A DNA stretch of 64,000 nucleotides from Candidatus Kosakonia sp. 282A-S69 (GCF_029433855.1 NZ_JAROAU010000003.1:1050729-1114728), one strand, 5' to 3'; counted from the first letter of the stretch, positions 46,842 through 58,096 are shown. Notes: generated from the letters alone by a model not told the origin. Translations and numbers: made by a program.

Positions 46842-48145
46842 AAATCCTGGTTTATGGCATCAACTATTCGCCGGAGCTGACCGGGATCGGTAAGTACACC
46901 GGCGAAATGGTGGAGTGGATGGCCCGTCAGGGCCATGACGTTCGCGTTATCACTGCGCCGCCGTACTACCCGGAGTGGAAAGTCGGGCACCCTTACAGTG
47001 CCTGGCGCTGGCGTAAAGAGCAGGGTGCCGCCACGGTGTGGCGCTGCCCGCTCTACGTGCCGCAGCAGCCGTCAACCATCAAGCGTCTGCTGCACTTAGG
47101 CAGCTTTGCTGTCAGCAGCTTTTTCCCGCTGATGGCCCAGCGCAGCTGGAAGCCGGATCGCATTATCGGCGTGGTGCCGACGCTGTTTTGCACGCCGGGC
47201 ATGCGCCTGCTGGCAAAACTGAGCGGTGCCCGCACGCTGCTGCACATTCAGGATTATGAAGTGGACGCCATGCTCGGGTTAGGCATGGCGGGCAAAGGTA
47301 AAGGCGGCCTGGTGGCAAAACTGGCGGCCGCATTTGAACGCAGCAATCTGCATAACGTTGATAACGTCTCCACCATCTCGCGCTCAATGATGAACAAAGC
47401 GCGTGAGAAGGGCGTGTCAGCCGACAAGATTATCTTCTTCCCGAACTGGTCCGAAGTGGCGCGTTTTCGTGATGTCGACGCGGCAAGCGTTGCGCAGCTA
47501 CGCCGCGACCTCGGACTGCCGGATGACAAAAAAATCATTCTTTACTCCGGCAACATTGGCGAGAAGCAGGGATTAGAAAATGTGATTGAAGCCGCTGCGC
47601 GACTGAAGGGCCATCCGTGGCTGTTCGCTATCGTCGGGCAGGGCGGGGGCAAAGCGCGGCTGGAGAAAATGGTCAGCGAGCGCGGCCTCGACAATGTGAA
47701 ATTCTTCCCGTTGCAGCCTTATGAAGCGCTGCCGGCGCTGCTGACGCTCGGCGACTGCCATCTGGTTATCCAGAAGCGCGGCGCGGCGGATGCGGTATTG
47801 CCCTCCAAGCTGACCAACATCCTGGCGGTGGGCGGCAATGCGGTGATCACCGCCGAAGAGAGTACCGAACTTGGCCAGCTCTGCCTGAATGAGCCTGGCA
47901 TTGCGGTCTGCGTCGAACCGGAATCGGTCGATGCGCTGACCTCGGGCATTGAACGCGCGTTAGCGCTGCCCACAAACAACACGGTGGCACGTGAATATGC
48001 CGAACGCACGCTCGAAAAAGAGAACGTGTTAAGCCAGTTTATTGCAGATATCAGCCCGGAGAAATCCGCGACGCCCGCAGCCGCCCTCGATGGCGCGGCG
48101 CATGAGGCGCGCCTCAATTTCGACGGCAATGGGGATAAATCATGA
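46838..48145 (+). CDS. wcaI: Colanic acid glycosyltransferase WcaI, with extended C-terminus
   Basis: A 435-residue GT-B family 4 transferase. The N-terminus [20 protein letters not shown] and the donor-site segments [20 protein letters not shown] and [20 protein letters not shown] are family-typical. In E. coli it is thought to add the first fucose to the lipid-linked glucose. It is about 28 residues longer than E. coli WcaI (407); the excess is a hydrophilic, Ala-rich tail after FIADIS. Four-base overlaps couple it to gmm and manC. Confidence 0.94.
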   Translation: MKILVYGINYSPELTGIGKYTGEMVEWMARQGHDVRVITAPPYYPEWKVGHPYSAWRWRKEQGAATVWRCPLYVPQQPSTIKRLLHLGSFAVSSFFPLMAQRSWKPDRIIGVVPTLFCTPGMRLLAKLSGARTLLHIQDYEVDAMLGLGMAGKGKGGLVAKLAAAFERSNLHNVDNVSTISRSMMNKAREKGVSADKIIFFPNWSEVARFRDVDAASVAQLRRDLGLPDDKKIILYSGNIGEKQGLENVIEAAARLKGHPWLFAIVGQGGGKARLEKMVSERGLDNVKFFPLQPYEALPALLTLGDCHLVIQKRGAADAVLPSKLTNILAVGGNAVITAEESTELGQLCLNEPGIAVCVEPESVDALTSGIERALALPTNNTVAREYAERTLEKENVLSQFIADISPEKSATPAAALDGAAHEARLNFDGNGDKS

Positions 48146-49578
48146 GTCAAACGCAACTCTATCCGGTCGTGATGGCCGGGGGCTCCGGCAGCCGTCTGTG
48201 GCCACTTTCCCGCGTGCTTTACCCTAAACAGTTTCTCTGCCTGAAGGGCGATCTCACCATGCTGCAGACCACGGTCTGCCGCCTGAACGGCGTTGAGTGC
48301 GAAAGCCCGGTGGTGATTTGTAACGAGCAGCACCGTTTTATTGTCGCCGAGCAGCTGCGCCAGCTTAACAAGCTGACGGAGAACATCATCCTTGAACCGG
48401 CAGGCCGCAACACCGCTCCGGCCATTGCGCTGGCGGCGCTGGCGGTAAAACGCCACAACCCGGATAGCGATCCGCTGATGCTGGTGCTGGCAGCGGACCA
48501 CGTTATTCAGGATGAAGAGGCGTTCCGTACTTCGGTACGTAATGCCATGCCTTATGCCGAGGCGGGCAAACTGGTCACTTTCGGTATTGTGCCGGATATG
48601 CCCGAAACCGGTTACGGCTACATCCGCCGCGGCGAAGTGAGCCCGGGCCAGGTCGATGCCGTGGCGTTTGAAGTGGCGCAGTTTGTCGAAAAACCGAATC
48701 TGGAAACTGCGCAGGGGTATGTCGCCAGCGGCGAATACTACTGGAACAGCGGCATGTTCCTGTTCAGCGCCGGTCGCTACCTGGAGGAGCTACAAAAATA
48801 TCGCCCGGATATTCTCGAAGCCTGTGAAAAAGCGATGAATGCCACCGACCCGGATATGGACTTCATCCGCGTCGATGAAGCGGCGTTTCTCGCCTGTCCG
48901 GAAGAGTCTATTGACTACGCGGTCATGGAGCGCACCGCCGATGCGGTAGTGGTGCCGATGGACGCGGGCTGGAGCGATGTTGGCTCCTGGTCCTCGCTGT
49001 GGGAGATCAGCCAGCACACGCCGGAAGGCAACGTCCACCATGGTGATGTGATCAGTCACAAAACCGAAAACAGCTACGTCTATGCCGAATCAGGCCTGGT
49101 GACGACCGTTGGCGTGAAAGATTTGGTGGTGGTGCAGACCAAAGACGCCGTGCTGATCGCCGACCGTAATGCGGTGCAGGACGTAAAGAAGGTGGTCGAG
49201 AAGATCAAAGCTGAAGGGCGTCACGAGCACCATATCCACCGCGAAGTTTACCGTCCGTGGGGCAAATATGACTCCATCGATGCAGGCGATCGCTACCAGG
49301 TGAAACGCATCACCGTGAAACCGGGCGAAGGTCTGTCGGTGCAGATGCATCACCATCGCGCCGAGCACTGGGTGGTGGTGGCCGGCACGGCAAAAGTCAC
49401 CATCGATGATGAAGTCAAACTGCTCGGCGAAAACGAATCTATCTACATTCCGCTCGGCGCGCGTCACTGCCTGGAAAACCCGGGCAAGATCCCTCTCGAC
49501 CTGATTGAGGTACGCTCCGGCTCGTACCTGGAAGAGGATGACATTGTGCGCTTCGCCGATCGTTACGGGCGTATTTAA
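48142..49578 (+). CDS. manC: Mannose-1-phosphate guanylyltransferase ManC (CpsB)
   Basis: A 478-residue enzyme that makes GDP-mannose from mannose 1-phosphate and GTP. The N-terminal nucleotidyltransferase domain has [19 protein letters not shown] and [10 protein letters not shown]. The C-terminal cupin has [20 protein letters not shown] and the metal-binding [11 protein letters not shown] region. Both halves are intact; E. coli CpsB is also 478. Unlike some ManC proteins, it is not shown to be a fused isomerase. Confidence 0.97.
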   Translation: MSQTQLYPVVMAGGSGSRLWPLSRVLYPKQFLCLKGDLTMLQTTVCRLNGVECESPVVICNEQHRFIVAEQLRQLNKLTENIILEPAGRNTAPAIALAALAVKRHNPDSDPLMLVLAADHVIQDEEAFRTSVRNAMPYAEAGKLVTFGIVPDMPETGYGYIRRGEVSPGQVDAVAFEVAQFVEKPNLETAQGYVASGEYYWNSGMFLFSAGRYLEELQKYRPDILEACEKAMNATDPDMDFIRVDEAAFLACPEESIDYAVMERTADAVVVPMDAGWSDVGSWSSLWEISQHTPEGNVHHGDVISHKTENSYVYAESGLVTTVGVKDLVVVQTKDAVLIADRNAVQDVKKVVEKIKAEGRHEHHIHREVYRPWGKYDSIDAGDRYQVKRITVKPGEGLSVQMHHHRAEHWVVVAGTAKVTIDDEVKLLGENESIYIPLGARHCLENPGKIPLDLIEVRSGSYLEEDDIVRFADRYGRI

Positions 49579-49587
49579 ACGCCCATT

Positions 49588-49613
49588 GCCGGCCCGCCGC
49601 GCGCGGGTTCGGC
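49588..49613 (+). repeat. GC-rich hairpin between manC and manB
   Basis: CCCGC (49593-49597) pairs with GCGGG (49603-49607), extended by GCCG (49588-49591) with CGGC (49610-49613) across a small bulge. No T run follows. Probably an intercistronic stabilising or attenuating stem in the 108-base gap. Confidence 0.5.
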
Positions 49614-49686
49614 CAGAACAACTATTGATAACACTTATGTGGCCAGTTGCGGTCAAGGCTGACTGTTGCCTGAAGAAGAGGTAATG

Positions 49687-51057
49687 ATGGAAAAATTAAC
49701 CTGTTTTAAAGCTTACGATATTCGCGGAAAGCTGGGCGAAGAACTGAATGAAGATATAGCCTGGCGTATTGGCCGCGCCTATGGGGAGTACCTGAAGCCG
49801 CAGACCATTGTGCTCGGCGGCGATGTGCGTCAGACCAGCGAAGCGCTGAAGCTGGCGTTAGCCAAAGGCTTGCAGGACGCCGGCGTTGATGTGCTGGATA
49901 TCGGGCTGTCCGGTACCGAAGAGATCTATTTCGCCACCTTCCATCTCGGCGTTGACGGCGGTATCGAAGTGACCGCCAGCCACAACCCGATGGACTACAA
50001 CGGCATGAAACTGGTGCGCAAAGGCGCGCGCCCGATCAGCGGCGACACCGGCCTGCGCGACGTACAGCGCCTGGCCGAAGCCAATGACTTCCCGCCGGTC
50101 AACCCGGAAAAACGCGGCAGCTACAAGCAAATCTCCCTGCGTGATGACTATATCGACCATCTGCTCGGCTACATCAACACCGCTAACCTCAAGCCGCTTA
50201 AGCTGGTGATCAACTCCGGTAACGGCGCGGCAGGCCCGGTGATCGACGCCATCGAAGCGCGTTTCAAAGCGCTGAATGTGCCGGTGAGCTTTATTAAAGT
50301 GCACAACGAGCCGGATGGCACCTTCCCACACGGTATTCCTAACCCGCTGCTGCCCGAGTGCCGCGATGACACCCGGAATGCGGTGATTGAGCACCAGGCA
50401 GATATGGGCATCGCCTTTGATGGCGACTTCGACCGCTGCTTCCTGTTCGACGACAAAGGTCAGTTTATTGAGGGCTACTACATCGTTGGTCTGCTGGCAG
50501 AAGCGTTCCTGGAAAAACACCCCGGCGCGAAAATCATTCACGATCCGCGTCTCTCCTGGAACACCGTCGATGTGGTTGGACGCGCAGGCGGTACGCCGGT
50601 GATGTCGAAGACCGGCCATGCCTTTATTAAAGAGCGTATGCGCGAAGAGGACGCCATTTACGGCGGCGAGATGAGCGCACACCACTACTTCCGCGATTTC
50701 GCCTACTGCGACAGCGGCATGATCCCGTGGCTGCTGGTGACTGAATTGCTGTGCCTGAAGGGTAAAACGCTGGCCGAACTGGTCGGGGATCGCATGGTGG
50801 CCTTCCCGGCAAGCGGCGAGATCAACAGTAAGCTGGCAGATCCGGTCAGCGCAATTAAACGCGTTGAAGATCGCTACGCCCCGGATGCGCTGGAAGTGGA
50901 TTACACCGACGGCATCAGCATCGCTTTTGCCGACTGGCGTTTCAACCTGCGCTCCTCTAATACCGAGCCGGTGGTGCGTCTGAATGTCGAATCCCGACAC
51001 GACGTGGCGTTGATGGAGGCGCGAACGCAGGAAATTCTGGCGCTGTTGAATCAGTAA
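49687..51057 (+). CDS. manB: Phosphomannomutase ManB (CpsG)
   Basis: A 456-residue alpha-D-phosphohexomutase that interconverts mannose 6- and 1-phosphate to feed ManC. The phosphoserine loop is [13 protein letters not shown] with Ser98, the metal loop is [10 protein letters not shown], and the sugar-binding [10 protein letters not shown] precedes the phosphate-binding [12 protein letters not shown]. Of two tandem ATGs (49684 and 49687) I choose the second: it gives [20 protein letters not shown], the E. coli start, at good spacing from GAAGAGG. Length equals that of E. coli CpsG. Confidence 0.96.
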   Translation: MEKLTCFKAYDIRGKLGEELNEDIAWRIGRAYGEYLKPQTIVLGGDVRQTSEALKLALAKGLQDAGVDVLDIGLSGTEEIYFATFHLGVDGGIEVTASHNPMDYNGMKLVRKGARPISGDTGLRDVQRLAEANDFPPVNPEKRGSYKQISLRDDYIDHLLGYINTANLKPLKLVINSGNGAAGPVIDAIEARFKALNVPVSFIKVHNEPDGTFPHGIPNPLLPECRDDTRNAVIEHQADMGIAFDGDFDRCFLFDDKGQFIEGYYIVGLLAEAFLEKHPGAKIIHDPRLSWNTVDVVGRAGGTPVMSKTGHAFIKERMREEDAIYGGEMSAHHYFRDFAYCDSGMIPWLLVTELLCLKGKTLAELVGDRMVAFPASGEINSKLADPVSAIKRVEDRYAPDALEVDYTDGISIAFADWRFNLRSSNTEPVVRLNVESRHDVALMEARTQEILALLNQ

Positions 51058-51069
51058 CTCTTAGTCGTT

Positions 51070-51091
51070 CTCCTCCCCATGAGGGGAGGAG
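51070..51091 (+). repeat. Perfect hairpin between manB and wcaJ
   Basis: CTCCTCCCC (51070-51078) is the exact reverse complement of GGGGAGGAG (51083-51091), loop ATGA, with no T run. Its pyrimidine/purine arms resemble the wzc-wcaA stem at 39094. Confidence 0.7.
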
Positions 51092-51112
51092 GGCAAACAG
51101 GCAGGTACAACG

Positions 51113-52507
51113 ATGACAAATCTAAAAAAGCGCGACCGGGCCAAAACGAATGCATCGTTAATCTCTATCGTGCAGCGATTCTCAGACATCACCATTATGT
51201 TCGCTGGGTTGTGGCTGGTGTGCAAAGTCAATGCGTTGCCATTTTTCTACATGCATCTGCTGATGGCGCTGACCACACTGGTGGTATTCCAGATGATCGG
51301 CGGCATGACCGATTTTTACCGCTCCTGGCGCGGCGTCAGAATGATGACCGAACTGACGCTGCTGTTGCAGAACTGGACGCTAAGCATCGTCTTCAGCGCC
51401 GGATTAATGTCGTTTAACTCTGACTTTGATAACACCTTCTCGCTCTATTTCACCTGGTATCTGCTCACCAGCCTCGGCCTGATGTTTAGCCGGGCGGTGA
51501 TCCGTTTTGGTGCCGGCTGGCTGCGCAATCTCGGGTATAACACCCGCCGTGTCGCCGTGGCAGGGGATATGCCGATGGGGCAGGCGCTGCTCGATGGTTT
51601 CCGAAATGAGCCATGGCTGGGCTTCGATGTGGTCGGTGTCTATTACAATCCGAAACCGGGCGGCATTGATACCGGCTGGGCGGGTAACCTTGAACAACTG
51701 GTTGAAGATGCCCGCAGCGGCAAGATCCATAACGTCTACATTGCGATGTCGATGAATGACGCCGTCTGCATCAAAAAACTGGTGCGCGATCTCGCAGACA
51801 CCACCTGTTCAGTGATCCTGATCCCGGATGTCTTCACCTTCAACATCCTGCATTCACGCATTGAAGAGGTGAACGGCGTACCGATTGTGCCGCTGTATGA
51901 CACGCCGCTCTCCGGGGTTAACCGTATTCTGAAGCGCCTTGAAGATATCGTGCTCTCGTCGCTGATCCTGCTGCTGATTTCGCCGGTGCTGCTGGCCATC
52001 TCTGTGGCGGTGAAGATGAGTTCGCCAGGGCCGATCATTTTCCGCCAGACGCGCTACGGCATGGATGGTAAGCCGATCAAGGTGTGGAAGTTCCGCTCGA
52101 TGAAGGTGATGGAGAACGACAAAGTGGTGACCCAGGCGACGCAGAACGATCCGCGCGTCACCAAGGTGGGCAGCTTCCTGCGCCGCACCTCCCTTGATGA
52201 GCTGCCGCAGTTTATCAATGTGCTCACCGGCGGGATGTCGATTGTCGGCCCGCGTCCTCACGCCGTTGCGCATAACGAGCAGTATCGTGCGCTGATTGAG
52301 GGCTACATGCTGCGTCATAAAGTGAAACCGGGCATTACCGGCTGGGCGCAGATTAATGGCTGGCGCGGCGAGACCGACACGCTGGAAAAAATGGAAAAAC
52401 GCATTGAGTTCGATCTGGAGTACATCCGCGAATGGAGCCTGTGGTTCGATATCAAGATCGTTTTTCTGACCATCTTTAAAGGCTTTGTCAACAAAGCGGC
52501 GTATTAA
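51113..52507 (+). CDS. wcaJ: Undecaprenyl-phosphate glucose phosphotransferase WcaJ
   Basis: A 464-residue membrane enzyme that starts colanic acid assembly by moving glucose 1-phosphate from UDP-glucose to undecaprenyl phosphate. Four N-terminal helices and a Rossmann-like cytoplasmic domain precede the helix at about 275-300 ([20 protein letters not shown]). The catalytic domain then shows [31 protein letters not shown] and [12 protein letters not shown]. It follows manB by 55 bases, across a perfect hairpin. Confidence 0.97.
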   Translation: MTNLKKRDRAKTNASLISIVQRFSDITIMFAGLWLVCKVNALPFFYMHLLMALTTLVVFQMIGGMTDFYRSWRGVRMMTELTLLLQNWTLSIVFSAGLMSFNSDFDNTFSLYFTWYLLTSLGLMFSRAVIRFGAGWLRNLGYNTRRVAVAGDMPMGQALLDGFRNEPWLGFDVVGVYYNPKPGGIDTGWAGNLEQLVEDARSGKIHNVYIAMSMNDAVCIKKLVRDLADTTCSVILIPDVFTFNILHSRIEEVNGVPIVPLYDTPLSGVNRILKRLEDIVLSSLILLLISPVLLAISVAVKMSSPGPIIFRQTRYGMDGKPIKVWKFRSMKVMENDKVVTQATQNDPRVTKVGSFLRRTSLDELPQFINVLTGGMSIVGPRPHAVAHNEQYRALIEGYMLRHKVKPGITGWAQINGWRGETDTLEKMEKRIEFDLEYIREWSLWFDIKIVFLTIFKGFVNKAAY

Positions 52508-52516
52508 GGAAAGGTC

Positions 52517-53995
52517 ATGAGCCTGAGAGAAAAAACCATCAGCGGAGCAAAGTGGTCAGCAATGGCCACTCTGACCATTATTGGTCTGGGGCTGGTGCAG
52601 ATGACGGTGCTGGCGCGCATTATCGATAACCACCAGTTCGGTCTGCTGACCGTCTCGCTGGTGATTATCGCGCTGGCGGATACGCTGTCGGATTTTGGTA
52701 TCGCTAACTCGATTATTCAGCGCAAAGAGATCAGCCATCTCGAGCTGACCACGCTCTACTGGCTTAACGTCGGGCTGGGGATTGTGGTCTGTATCGCGGT
52801 CTTCTCCTTAAGCAATCTGATTGCTGATGTGCTGAATAACCCCGATTTGGCACCGCTGATCAAAACCCTGTCGGTTGCCTTTGTGGTGATCCCGCACGGG
52901 CAGCAGTTCCGCGCGCTGATGCAAAAAGAGCTGGAGTTCAACAAGATTGGCGCGATTGAGACCCTGTCGGTAATGGCGGGCTTCAGCTTTACGGTGATCA
53001 GCGCCTTCTTCTGGCCGCTGGCGATGACCGCGATCCTCGGTTATCTGGTCAACAGCGCCGTGCGTACGCTGCTGTTTGGCTACTTTGGCCGCAAGATCTA
53101 CCGCCCTGGTCTGCACTTCTCCCTCGCTTCCGTCAGCTCCAACCTGCGTTTTGGCGCGTGGCTTACGGCAGACAGCATCATCAACTACGTAAACACCAAC
53201 CTCTCCACGCTGGTGCTGGCGCGTATCCTCGGTGCGAGCGTTGCCGGGGGCTACAACCTCGCCTACAACGTAGCGGTAGTGCCGCCCATGAAGCTCAACC
53301 CGATCATTACCCGCGTGCTCTTCCCGGCGTTCGCCAAGATCCAGGATGACACGGAAAAGCTGCGCCTGAACTTCTACAAGCTGCTGTCAGTGGTGGGGAT
53401 CATCAACTTCCCGATCCTGCTCGGCCTGATGGTGGTGTCGAATAACTTTGTGCCGCTGGTATTTGGCGAGAAGTGGAACAGCATCATTCCGATCCTGCAA
53501 CTGCTGTGCATTGTTGGCCTGCTGCGGGCGGTCGGTAACCCTATCGGCTCGCTGCTGATGGCGAAAGCGCGTGTCGATATCAGCTTTAAATTCAACGTCT
53601 TTAAAACGTTTCTCTTTATTCCGGCGATCATTATTGGCGGCCATATGGCCGGTGCGCTGGGCGTGACGCTCGGCTTCCTGCTGGTGCAGATTATCAACAC
53701 CATTCTGAGCTATTTCGTGATGATTAAACCGGTGCTCGGCTCGAGCTACCGCCAGTACATCCTCAGCCTGTGGCTGCCGTTCTACCTGTCGCTGCCGACG
53801 CTGGTGGTCAGCTATGGCCTCGGCCTGGCGCTGAATGGCCATCTGCCGCTCGCCGCGATGCTGGCGATTCAGGTTGCAGCGGGTGCTATCGCCTTCGCCG
53901 TGATGCTGATTGTCTCGCGTAACGCGCTGGTGGTGGAGATGAAGCGTCAGTTTTGCCGCAACGAGAAATTGAAAACACTGCTTCGCGCAGGATAA
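52517..53995 (+). CDS. wzxC: Colanic acid flippase WzxC
   Basis: A 492-residue polysaccharide transporter of the MOP superfamily that flips the lipid-linked repeat across the inner membrane. About fourteen hydrophobic helices are spread along the chain; the N-terminus SLREKTISGAKWSAMATLTI and the loop FGIANSIIQRKEISHLELTT are typical. It lies nine bases after wcaJ, with GGAAAGG as ribosome site. Confidence 0.97.
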   Translation: MSLREKTISGAKWSAMATLTIIGLGLVQMTVLARIIDNHQFGLLTVSLVIIALADTLSDFGIANSIIQRKEISHLELTTLYWLNVGLGIVVCIAVFSLSNLIADVLNNPDLAPLIKTLSVAFVVIPHGQQFRALMQKELEFNKIGAIETLSVMAGFSFTVISAFFWPLAMTAILGYLVNSAVRTLLFGYFGRKIYRPGLHFSLASVSSNLRFGAWLTADSIINYVNTNLSTLVLARILGASVAGGYNLAYNVAVVPPMKLNPIITRVLFPAFAKIQDDTEKLRLNFYKLLSVVGIINFPILLGLMVVSNNFVPLVFGEKWNSIIPILQLLCIVGLLRAVGNPIGSLLMAKARVDISFKFNVFKTFLFIPAIIIGGHMAGALGVTLGFLLVQIINTILSYFVMIKPVLGSSYRQYILSLWLPFYLSLPTLVVSYGLGLALNGHLPLAAMLAIQVAAGAIAFAVMLIVSRNALVVEMKRQFCRNEKLKTLLRAG

Positions 53996-54027
53996 GAAAC
54001 CTTATTGAACCCCTTTATGAGGTCGTT

Positions 54028-55308
54028 ATGAAATTATTGATCCTTGGCAATCACACATGCGGCAACCGTGGTGACAGCGCAATTTTACGTGGATTGTTGG
54101 ACGCTATTGCCCGCCTGAATCCTGAGGCGGAAGTGGACGTAATGAGCCGCTTTCCGGTGAGTTCCTCCTGGTTACTCAATCGTCCGGTAATGGGCGACCC
54201 GCTCTACAGCCAGATGAAAGCGCACAACAACGCCGCTGGCCTGATGGGGCGCGTGAAGAAAGTGCTGCGCCGTCGCTACCAGCACCAGGTGCTGCTTTCG
54301 CGCGTGACCGATACCGGCAAGCTGCGCAATATCTCCATCGCACAGGGGTTTACCGATTTTGTACGCCGTCTGGCGGATTACGATGCGATTATCCAGGTCG
54401 GCGGCTCTTTCTTTGTTGATCTCTACGGTGTGCCGCAGTTTGAACATGCACTCTGTACGTTTATGGCGAAAAAACCGCTGTTTATGATTGGTCACAGCGT
54501 CGGGCCGTTCCAGAACGACGACTTCAATAAGCTGGCGAACTACGTGTTCGGCCATTGCGACGCGCTGATCCTGCGCGAGCATGTCAGCCTCAATCTGATG
54601 AAGCAGAGCGGCATCACCACCGATAAAGTGGAGCAGGGCGTCGATACCGCCTGGCTGGTGGATCACCATCAGGAGGACTTTACCGCCAGTTATGCTGTTC
54701 AGCACTGGCTGGATCTGGCGGCAAAAGAGAAGAGCGTTGCCATTACCCTGCGTGAACTGGCACCGTTTGATAAACGTCTTGGCACCACCCAGCAGGCGTA
54801 TGAAAAGGCCTTTGCTGATGTCGTTAACCGGGTGATTGACGCCGGTTATCAGGTGATTGCGCTCTCCACCTGCACCGGCATCGACAGCTATAACAAAGAT
54901 GACCGTATGGTGGCGCTCAACCTGCGCCAGCATATTCAGGACCCGTCCCGCTACCACGTGGTCATGGACGAGCTGAACGATCTGGAGATGGGGAAAATTC
55001 TCGCGGCGTGCGACTTAACCATCGGTACGCGCCTGCACTCGGCGATCATCTCGATGAACTTCGGTACCCCGGCGATTGCCATCAACTACGAACACAAGTC
55101 GGCTGGCATCATGCAGCAGCTCGGCATGCCGGAGATGGCGGTGGATATTCGTCATCTGCTTGACGGTTCACTGGCGTCAATGGCGGCTGATACGCTGGGT
55201 CAACTGCCGGCGATCAACGCACGTCTGGCAACGGCGGTGGCGGCCGAGCGCGAACAGGGCATTAAGATGGTGCAATCGGTGCTTGAGCGCGTGCAGGGGG
55301 TGAAATGA
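54028..55308 (+). CDS. wcaK: Colanic acid pyruvyl transferase WcaK
   Basis: A 426-residue member of the polysaccharide pyruvyl transferase family, which places a pyruvate ketal on the terminal galactose of the repeat. Recognisable segments are MKLLILGNHTCGNRGDSAIL at the start, IIQVGGSFFVDLYG near residue 130, MIGHSVGPFQ near 155 and the conserved GTRLHSAIISMNFGTPAIAI near 335. The ATG at 54028 fits the E. coli start; the open extension to 53953 lies in wzxC. Confidence 0.96.
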   Translation: MKLLILGNHTCGNRGDSAILRGLLDAIARLNPEAEVDVMSRFPVSSSWLLNRPVMGDPLYSQMKAHNNAAGLMGRVKKVLRRRYQHQVLLSRVTDTGKLRNISIAQGFTDFVRRLADYDAIIQVGGSFFVDLYGVPQFEHALCTFMAKKPLFMIGHSVGPFQNDDFNKLANYVFGHCDALILREHVSLNLMKQSGITTDKVEQGVDTAWLVDHHQEDFTASYAVQHWLDLAAKEKSVAITLRELAPFDKRLGTTQQAYEKAFADVVNRVIDAGYQVIALSTCTGIDSYNKDDRMVALNLRQHIQDPSRYHVVMDELNDLEMGKILAACDLTIGTRLHSAIISMNFGTPAIAINYEHKSAGIMQQLGMPEMAVDIRHLLDGSLASMAADTLGQLPAINARLATAVAAEREQGIKMVQSVLERVQGVK

Positions 55309-56525
55309 AAGTCGGCTTCTTTTTGCTGAAATTTCCTCTCTCGTCCGAAACGTTTGTCCTCAACCAGATTGTCGCCTTTATCAATATGGGTTTTGAGGTT
55401 GAGATTGTCGCCCTGCACAAGGGCGATATGAACAATACTCACGCCGCGTACACTGAATATAAGCTGGCGGAGAAGACCCACTGGCTGCTGGCGGAGCCGG
55501 AAGGGAAGCTGGCGAAGCTGAGTTATCGCGGGCAGGCCATCGCCCGCGGCATGTTTAAGGCATCGACCTGGAAAGCGCTTAACCTCTCCCGTTACGGTGA
55601 TGAGGCGCGCAACCTGATCCTGCCGGCGATCTGCGGCCTCGCGCCGCAAACTTTCACCGCGGATGTCTTTATCGCCCACTTTGGCCCGGCGGGCGTCACC
55701 GCCGCAAAACTGCGCGAGCTTGGCGTGCTGAAGGGCAAGATCGCCACCGTTTTTCACGGGATCGATATCTCGCACCGCGACGTGCTTACGCACTACACCC
55801 CGGAGTATCAGCAGCTCTTTCAGCGCGGTGATTTGATGCTGCCGATAAGCGATCTGTGGGCCGGGCGGCTGCTCACCATGGGCTGTCCGCAGAGTAAGAT
55901 TGCCGTCTCGCGCATGGGCGTGGATATGACGCGTTTTAGCCTGCGTGAAGTGAAATCGCCGGGCCGTCCGCTGCAAATCATCTCTGTCGCGCGTTTGACG
56001 GAGAAAAAGGGGCTGCACGTTGCGATTGAAGCCTGCCGCTTGTTGAAAGCGCGCGGCGTGGCGTTCAAATACCGCATCCTGGGCATCGGCCCCTGGGAGC
56101 GCCGTTTACGCACCCTGATCGAGCAGTTTCAGCTTGAGGATGTGATTGAGATGCCCGGCTTTAAGCCGAGCCATGAAGTAAAAGCGCTGCTTGATGAAGC
56201 GGATGTCTTTTTGCTTCCCTCCATTACCGGCACTGATGGCGACATGGAAGGTATTCCGGTTGCGCTGATGGAGGCGATGGCGGTTGGTATTCCTGTCGTC
56301 TCGACCGTTCACAGCGGCATACCTGAACTGATTGAGGCAGGGCGCTCCGGCTGGCTGGTGCCGGAAAACGACGCCGAAGCGCTGGCTGAACGTCTGGCTT
56401 CCTTTGGTCAGATGGCGAGTGAGGAGCTTACGCCGGTCGTGACCCGCGCACGGGAAAAAGTGGAAACGGACTTTAATCAAACGATCATCAACCAGCAACT
56501 GGCCAGTCTGCTGCAAACGCTTTGA
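55305..56525 (+). CDS. wcaL: Colanic acid glycosyltransferase WcaL
   Basis: A 406-residue GT-B family 4 transferase. The start MKVGFFLLKFPLSSETFVLN is characteristic of WcaL-type enzymes, and the donor domain has SVARLTEKKGLHVAIEACRL and the EX7E-type site EGIPVALMEAMAVGIPVVST near residue 315. It adds a late sugar of the repeat, galactose in current models. It overlaps wcaK by four bases. Confidence 0.96.
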   Translation: MKVGFFLLKFPLSSETFVLNQIVAFINMGFEVEIVALHKGDMNNTHAAYTEYKLAEKTHWLLAEPEGKLAKLSYRGQAIARGMFKASTWKALNLSRYGDEARNLILPAICGLAPQTFTADVFIAHFGPAGVTAAKLRELGVLKGKIATVFHGIDISHRDVLTHYTPEYQQLFQRGDLMLPISDLWAGRLLTMGCPQSKIAVSRMGVDMTRFSLREVKSPGRPLQIISVARLTEKKGLHVAIEACRLLKARGVAFKYRILGIGPWERRLRTLIEQFQLEDVIEMPGFKPSHEVKALLDEADVFLLPSITGTDGDMEGIPVALMEAMAVGIPVVSTVHSGIPELIEAGRSGWLVPENDAEALAERLASFGQMASEELTPVVTRAREKVETDFNQTIINQQLASLLQTL

Positions 56526-56537
56526 TAAGAGGCTTTT

Positions 56538-57953
56538 ATGACTGCGAAACGACGCTCAACCGCGCTGACGCGCCGCTCTTTTCTGACCGCCAGCTCCGCG
56601 CTGGCGGCGCTTCCCCTGCTGCATCTGCCTGCCGCGCGTGCCCTGACCCGCAGCGACACGGTAAAATTAAGTGATTACAACCACAATGACTGGCCGGCTG
56701 CGCTCAATAAGGCTTTTTCCGAAGCGCAGACGGTAGAGGTTCCCGCCGGGCTGGTGTGTGAAAACATCAATACCGGCATTTTTATTCCCGCCGGTAAAAC
56801 GCTGCTGGTGCGCGGTGCGTTAAAAGGCAGCGGACGCGGACGTCTTGTCCTGCAGGATGGTAGCAAGGTCATCGGCGAGCAGGGCGGCAGCCTCTATAAC
56901 GTTATGCTGGATGTGCGCGGCTCAGACTGCACCATTAAAGGCGTTAGCATGAGCGGTTATGGCCCGGTAATGCAGATCTATATTGGTGGTAAAGAGAAGC
57001 GTGTGATGCGCAATCTGCTGATCGATAACATCACCATCAGCAAAGCCAACTACGGCATTTTGCGCCAGGGTTTCCATAACCAGCTGGATGGCGCGCGTAT
57101 CACCCATAGTCGTTTTAGCGATCTGCAGGGCGATGCGATTGAGTGGAACGTGGCAATCAATGACCGCAATATCCTCATTTCCGATCACGTCATCGACAAT
57201 ATCAACTGTACTAACGGCAAAATTAACTGGGGGATTGGCATCGGGTTAGCGGGCAGCACCTATGACAATAATTACCCGGAAGATCAGTCGGTGAAAAACT
57301 TTGTCGTGGCAAATATCACCGGCAGTAATTGCCGCCAGCTGGTGCATGTAGAAAACGGTAAGCATTTCGTTATTCGTAATATCAAAGCGAAAAACATTAC
57401 GCCGGACTTCAGTAAAAAAGCGGGGATTGATAACGCAACGGTCGCTATTTATGGCTGTGATAATTTCGTTATTGATAATGTCACCATGGAAAATAGTGCC
57501 GGCATGCTGATTGGTTACGGCGTGATCAAAGGCGATTATTTATCCATTCCGCAAAACTTCAAACTCAACGATATTCAGCAGGATAACAGCCGCAGTAAAT
57601 ATAAGCTGCGCGGCATTCAGGTCTCCTCGGGTAATGCCACCTCGTTCGTGGCCATCACCAACATCAAGATGCAGCAGGCCACGCTTGAGCTGCATAACAA
57701 ACCGCAGCACCTCTTTCTGCGCAACATTCATATTACGCAGGATGCGGCGGTCGGCCCGGCGCTCAAGCTCAACTTTGACCTGCGTAAAGATGTGCGTGGC
57801 CGCTTTATGGCGAAAAATGAGACGCTGCTGTCGATGGCGAATATTCACGCAGTCAATGAAAATGGTCAGAGCTCCGTGGATATCGACCGTGTCGATCAGC
57901 ACACCGTAAATGTCGAAAATTTAAACTTCCGCTTACCCGCTAAACGGTCATAA
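56538..57953 (+). CDS. wcaM: Colanic acid biosynthesis protein WcaM, with Tat signal
   Basis: A 471-residue exported protein with a right-handed parallel beta-helix (pectate-lyase-like) build; the repeats are seen in [20 protein letters not shown] and [20 protein letters not shown]. The N-terminus carries a twin-arginine motif ([19 protein letters not shown]) with Ala-rich cleavage region AARA near residue 36. Its role is unproven; a periplasmic lyase or remodelling activity would fit the fold. Last gene of the operon, followed by a terminator. Confidence 0.94.
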   Translation: MTAKRRSTALTRRSFLTASSALAALPLLHLPAARALTRSDTVKLSDYNHNDWPAALNKAFSEAQTVEVPAGLVCENINTGIFIPAGKTLLVRGALKGSGRGRLVLQDGSKVIGEQGGSLYNVMLDVRGSDCTIKGVSMSGYGPVMQIYIGGKEKRVMRNLLIDNITISKANYGILRQGFHNQLDGARITHSRFSDLQGDAIEWNVAINDRNILISDHVIDNINCTNGKINWGIGIGLAGSTYDNNYPEDQSVKNFVVANITGSNCRQLVHVENGKHFVIRNIKAKNITPDFSKKAGIDNATVAIYGCDNFVIDNVTMENSAGMLIGYGVIKGDYLSIPQNFKLNDIQQDNSRSKYKLRGIQVSSGNATSFVAITNIKMQQATLELHNKPQHLFLRNIHITQDAAVGPALKLNFDLRKDVRGRFMAKNETLLSMANIHAVNENGQSSVDIDRVDQHTVNVENLNFRLPAKRS

Positions 57954-57972
57954 GCCTCTTTACGGGGCTTTT
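57952..57972 (+). terminator. Intrinsic terminator of the colanic acid operon
   Basis: AAGCCTC (57952-57958) pairs with GGGGCTT (57964-57970), one T-G pair, loop TTTAC, ending in TTTT. The left arm includes the last bases of the wcaM stop codon. Confidence 0.75.
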
Positions 57973-58096
57973 GCGAGGAATCCTGGAGATTAAACCGGGG
58001 CGTTAGGATTACATCAGTTGTTATGAGGGAGCATTACTCGTCGCCATTTTCATACCTGTTTGCCATCAACGCACTGGCGAAAACAGATCAAGGGTT

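Noticed and set aside
49858-51000. Minus-strand open frame of 380 codons opposite manB
   Set aside because: Shadow of manB; no recognisable domain and biased composition.
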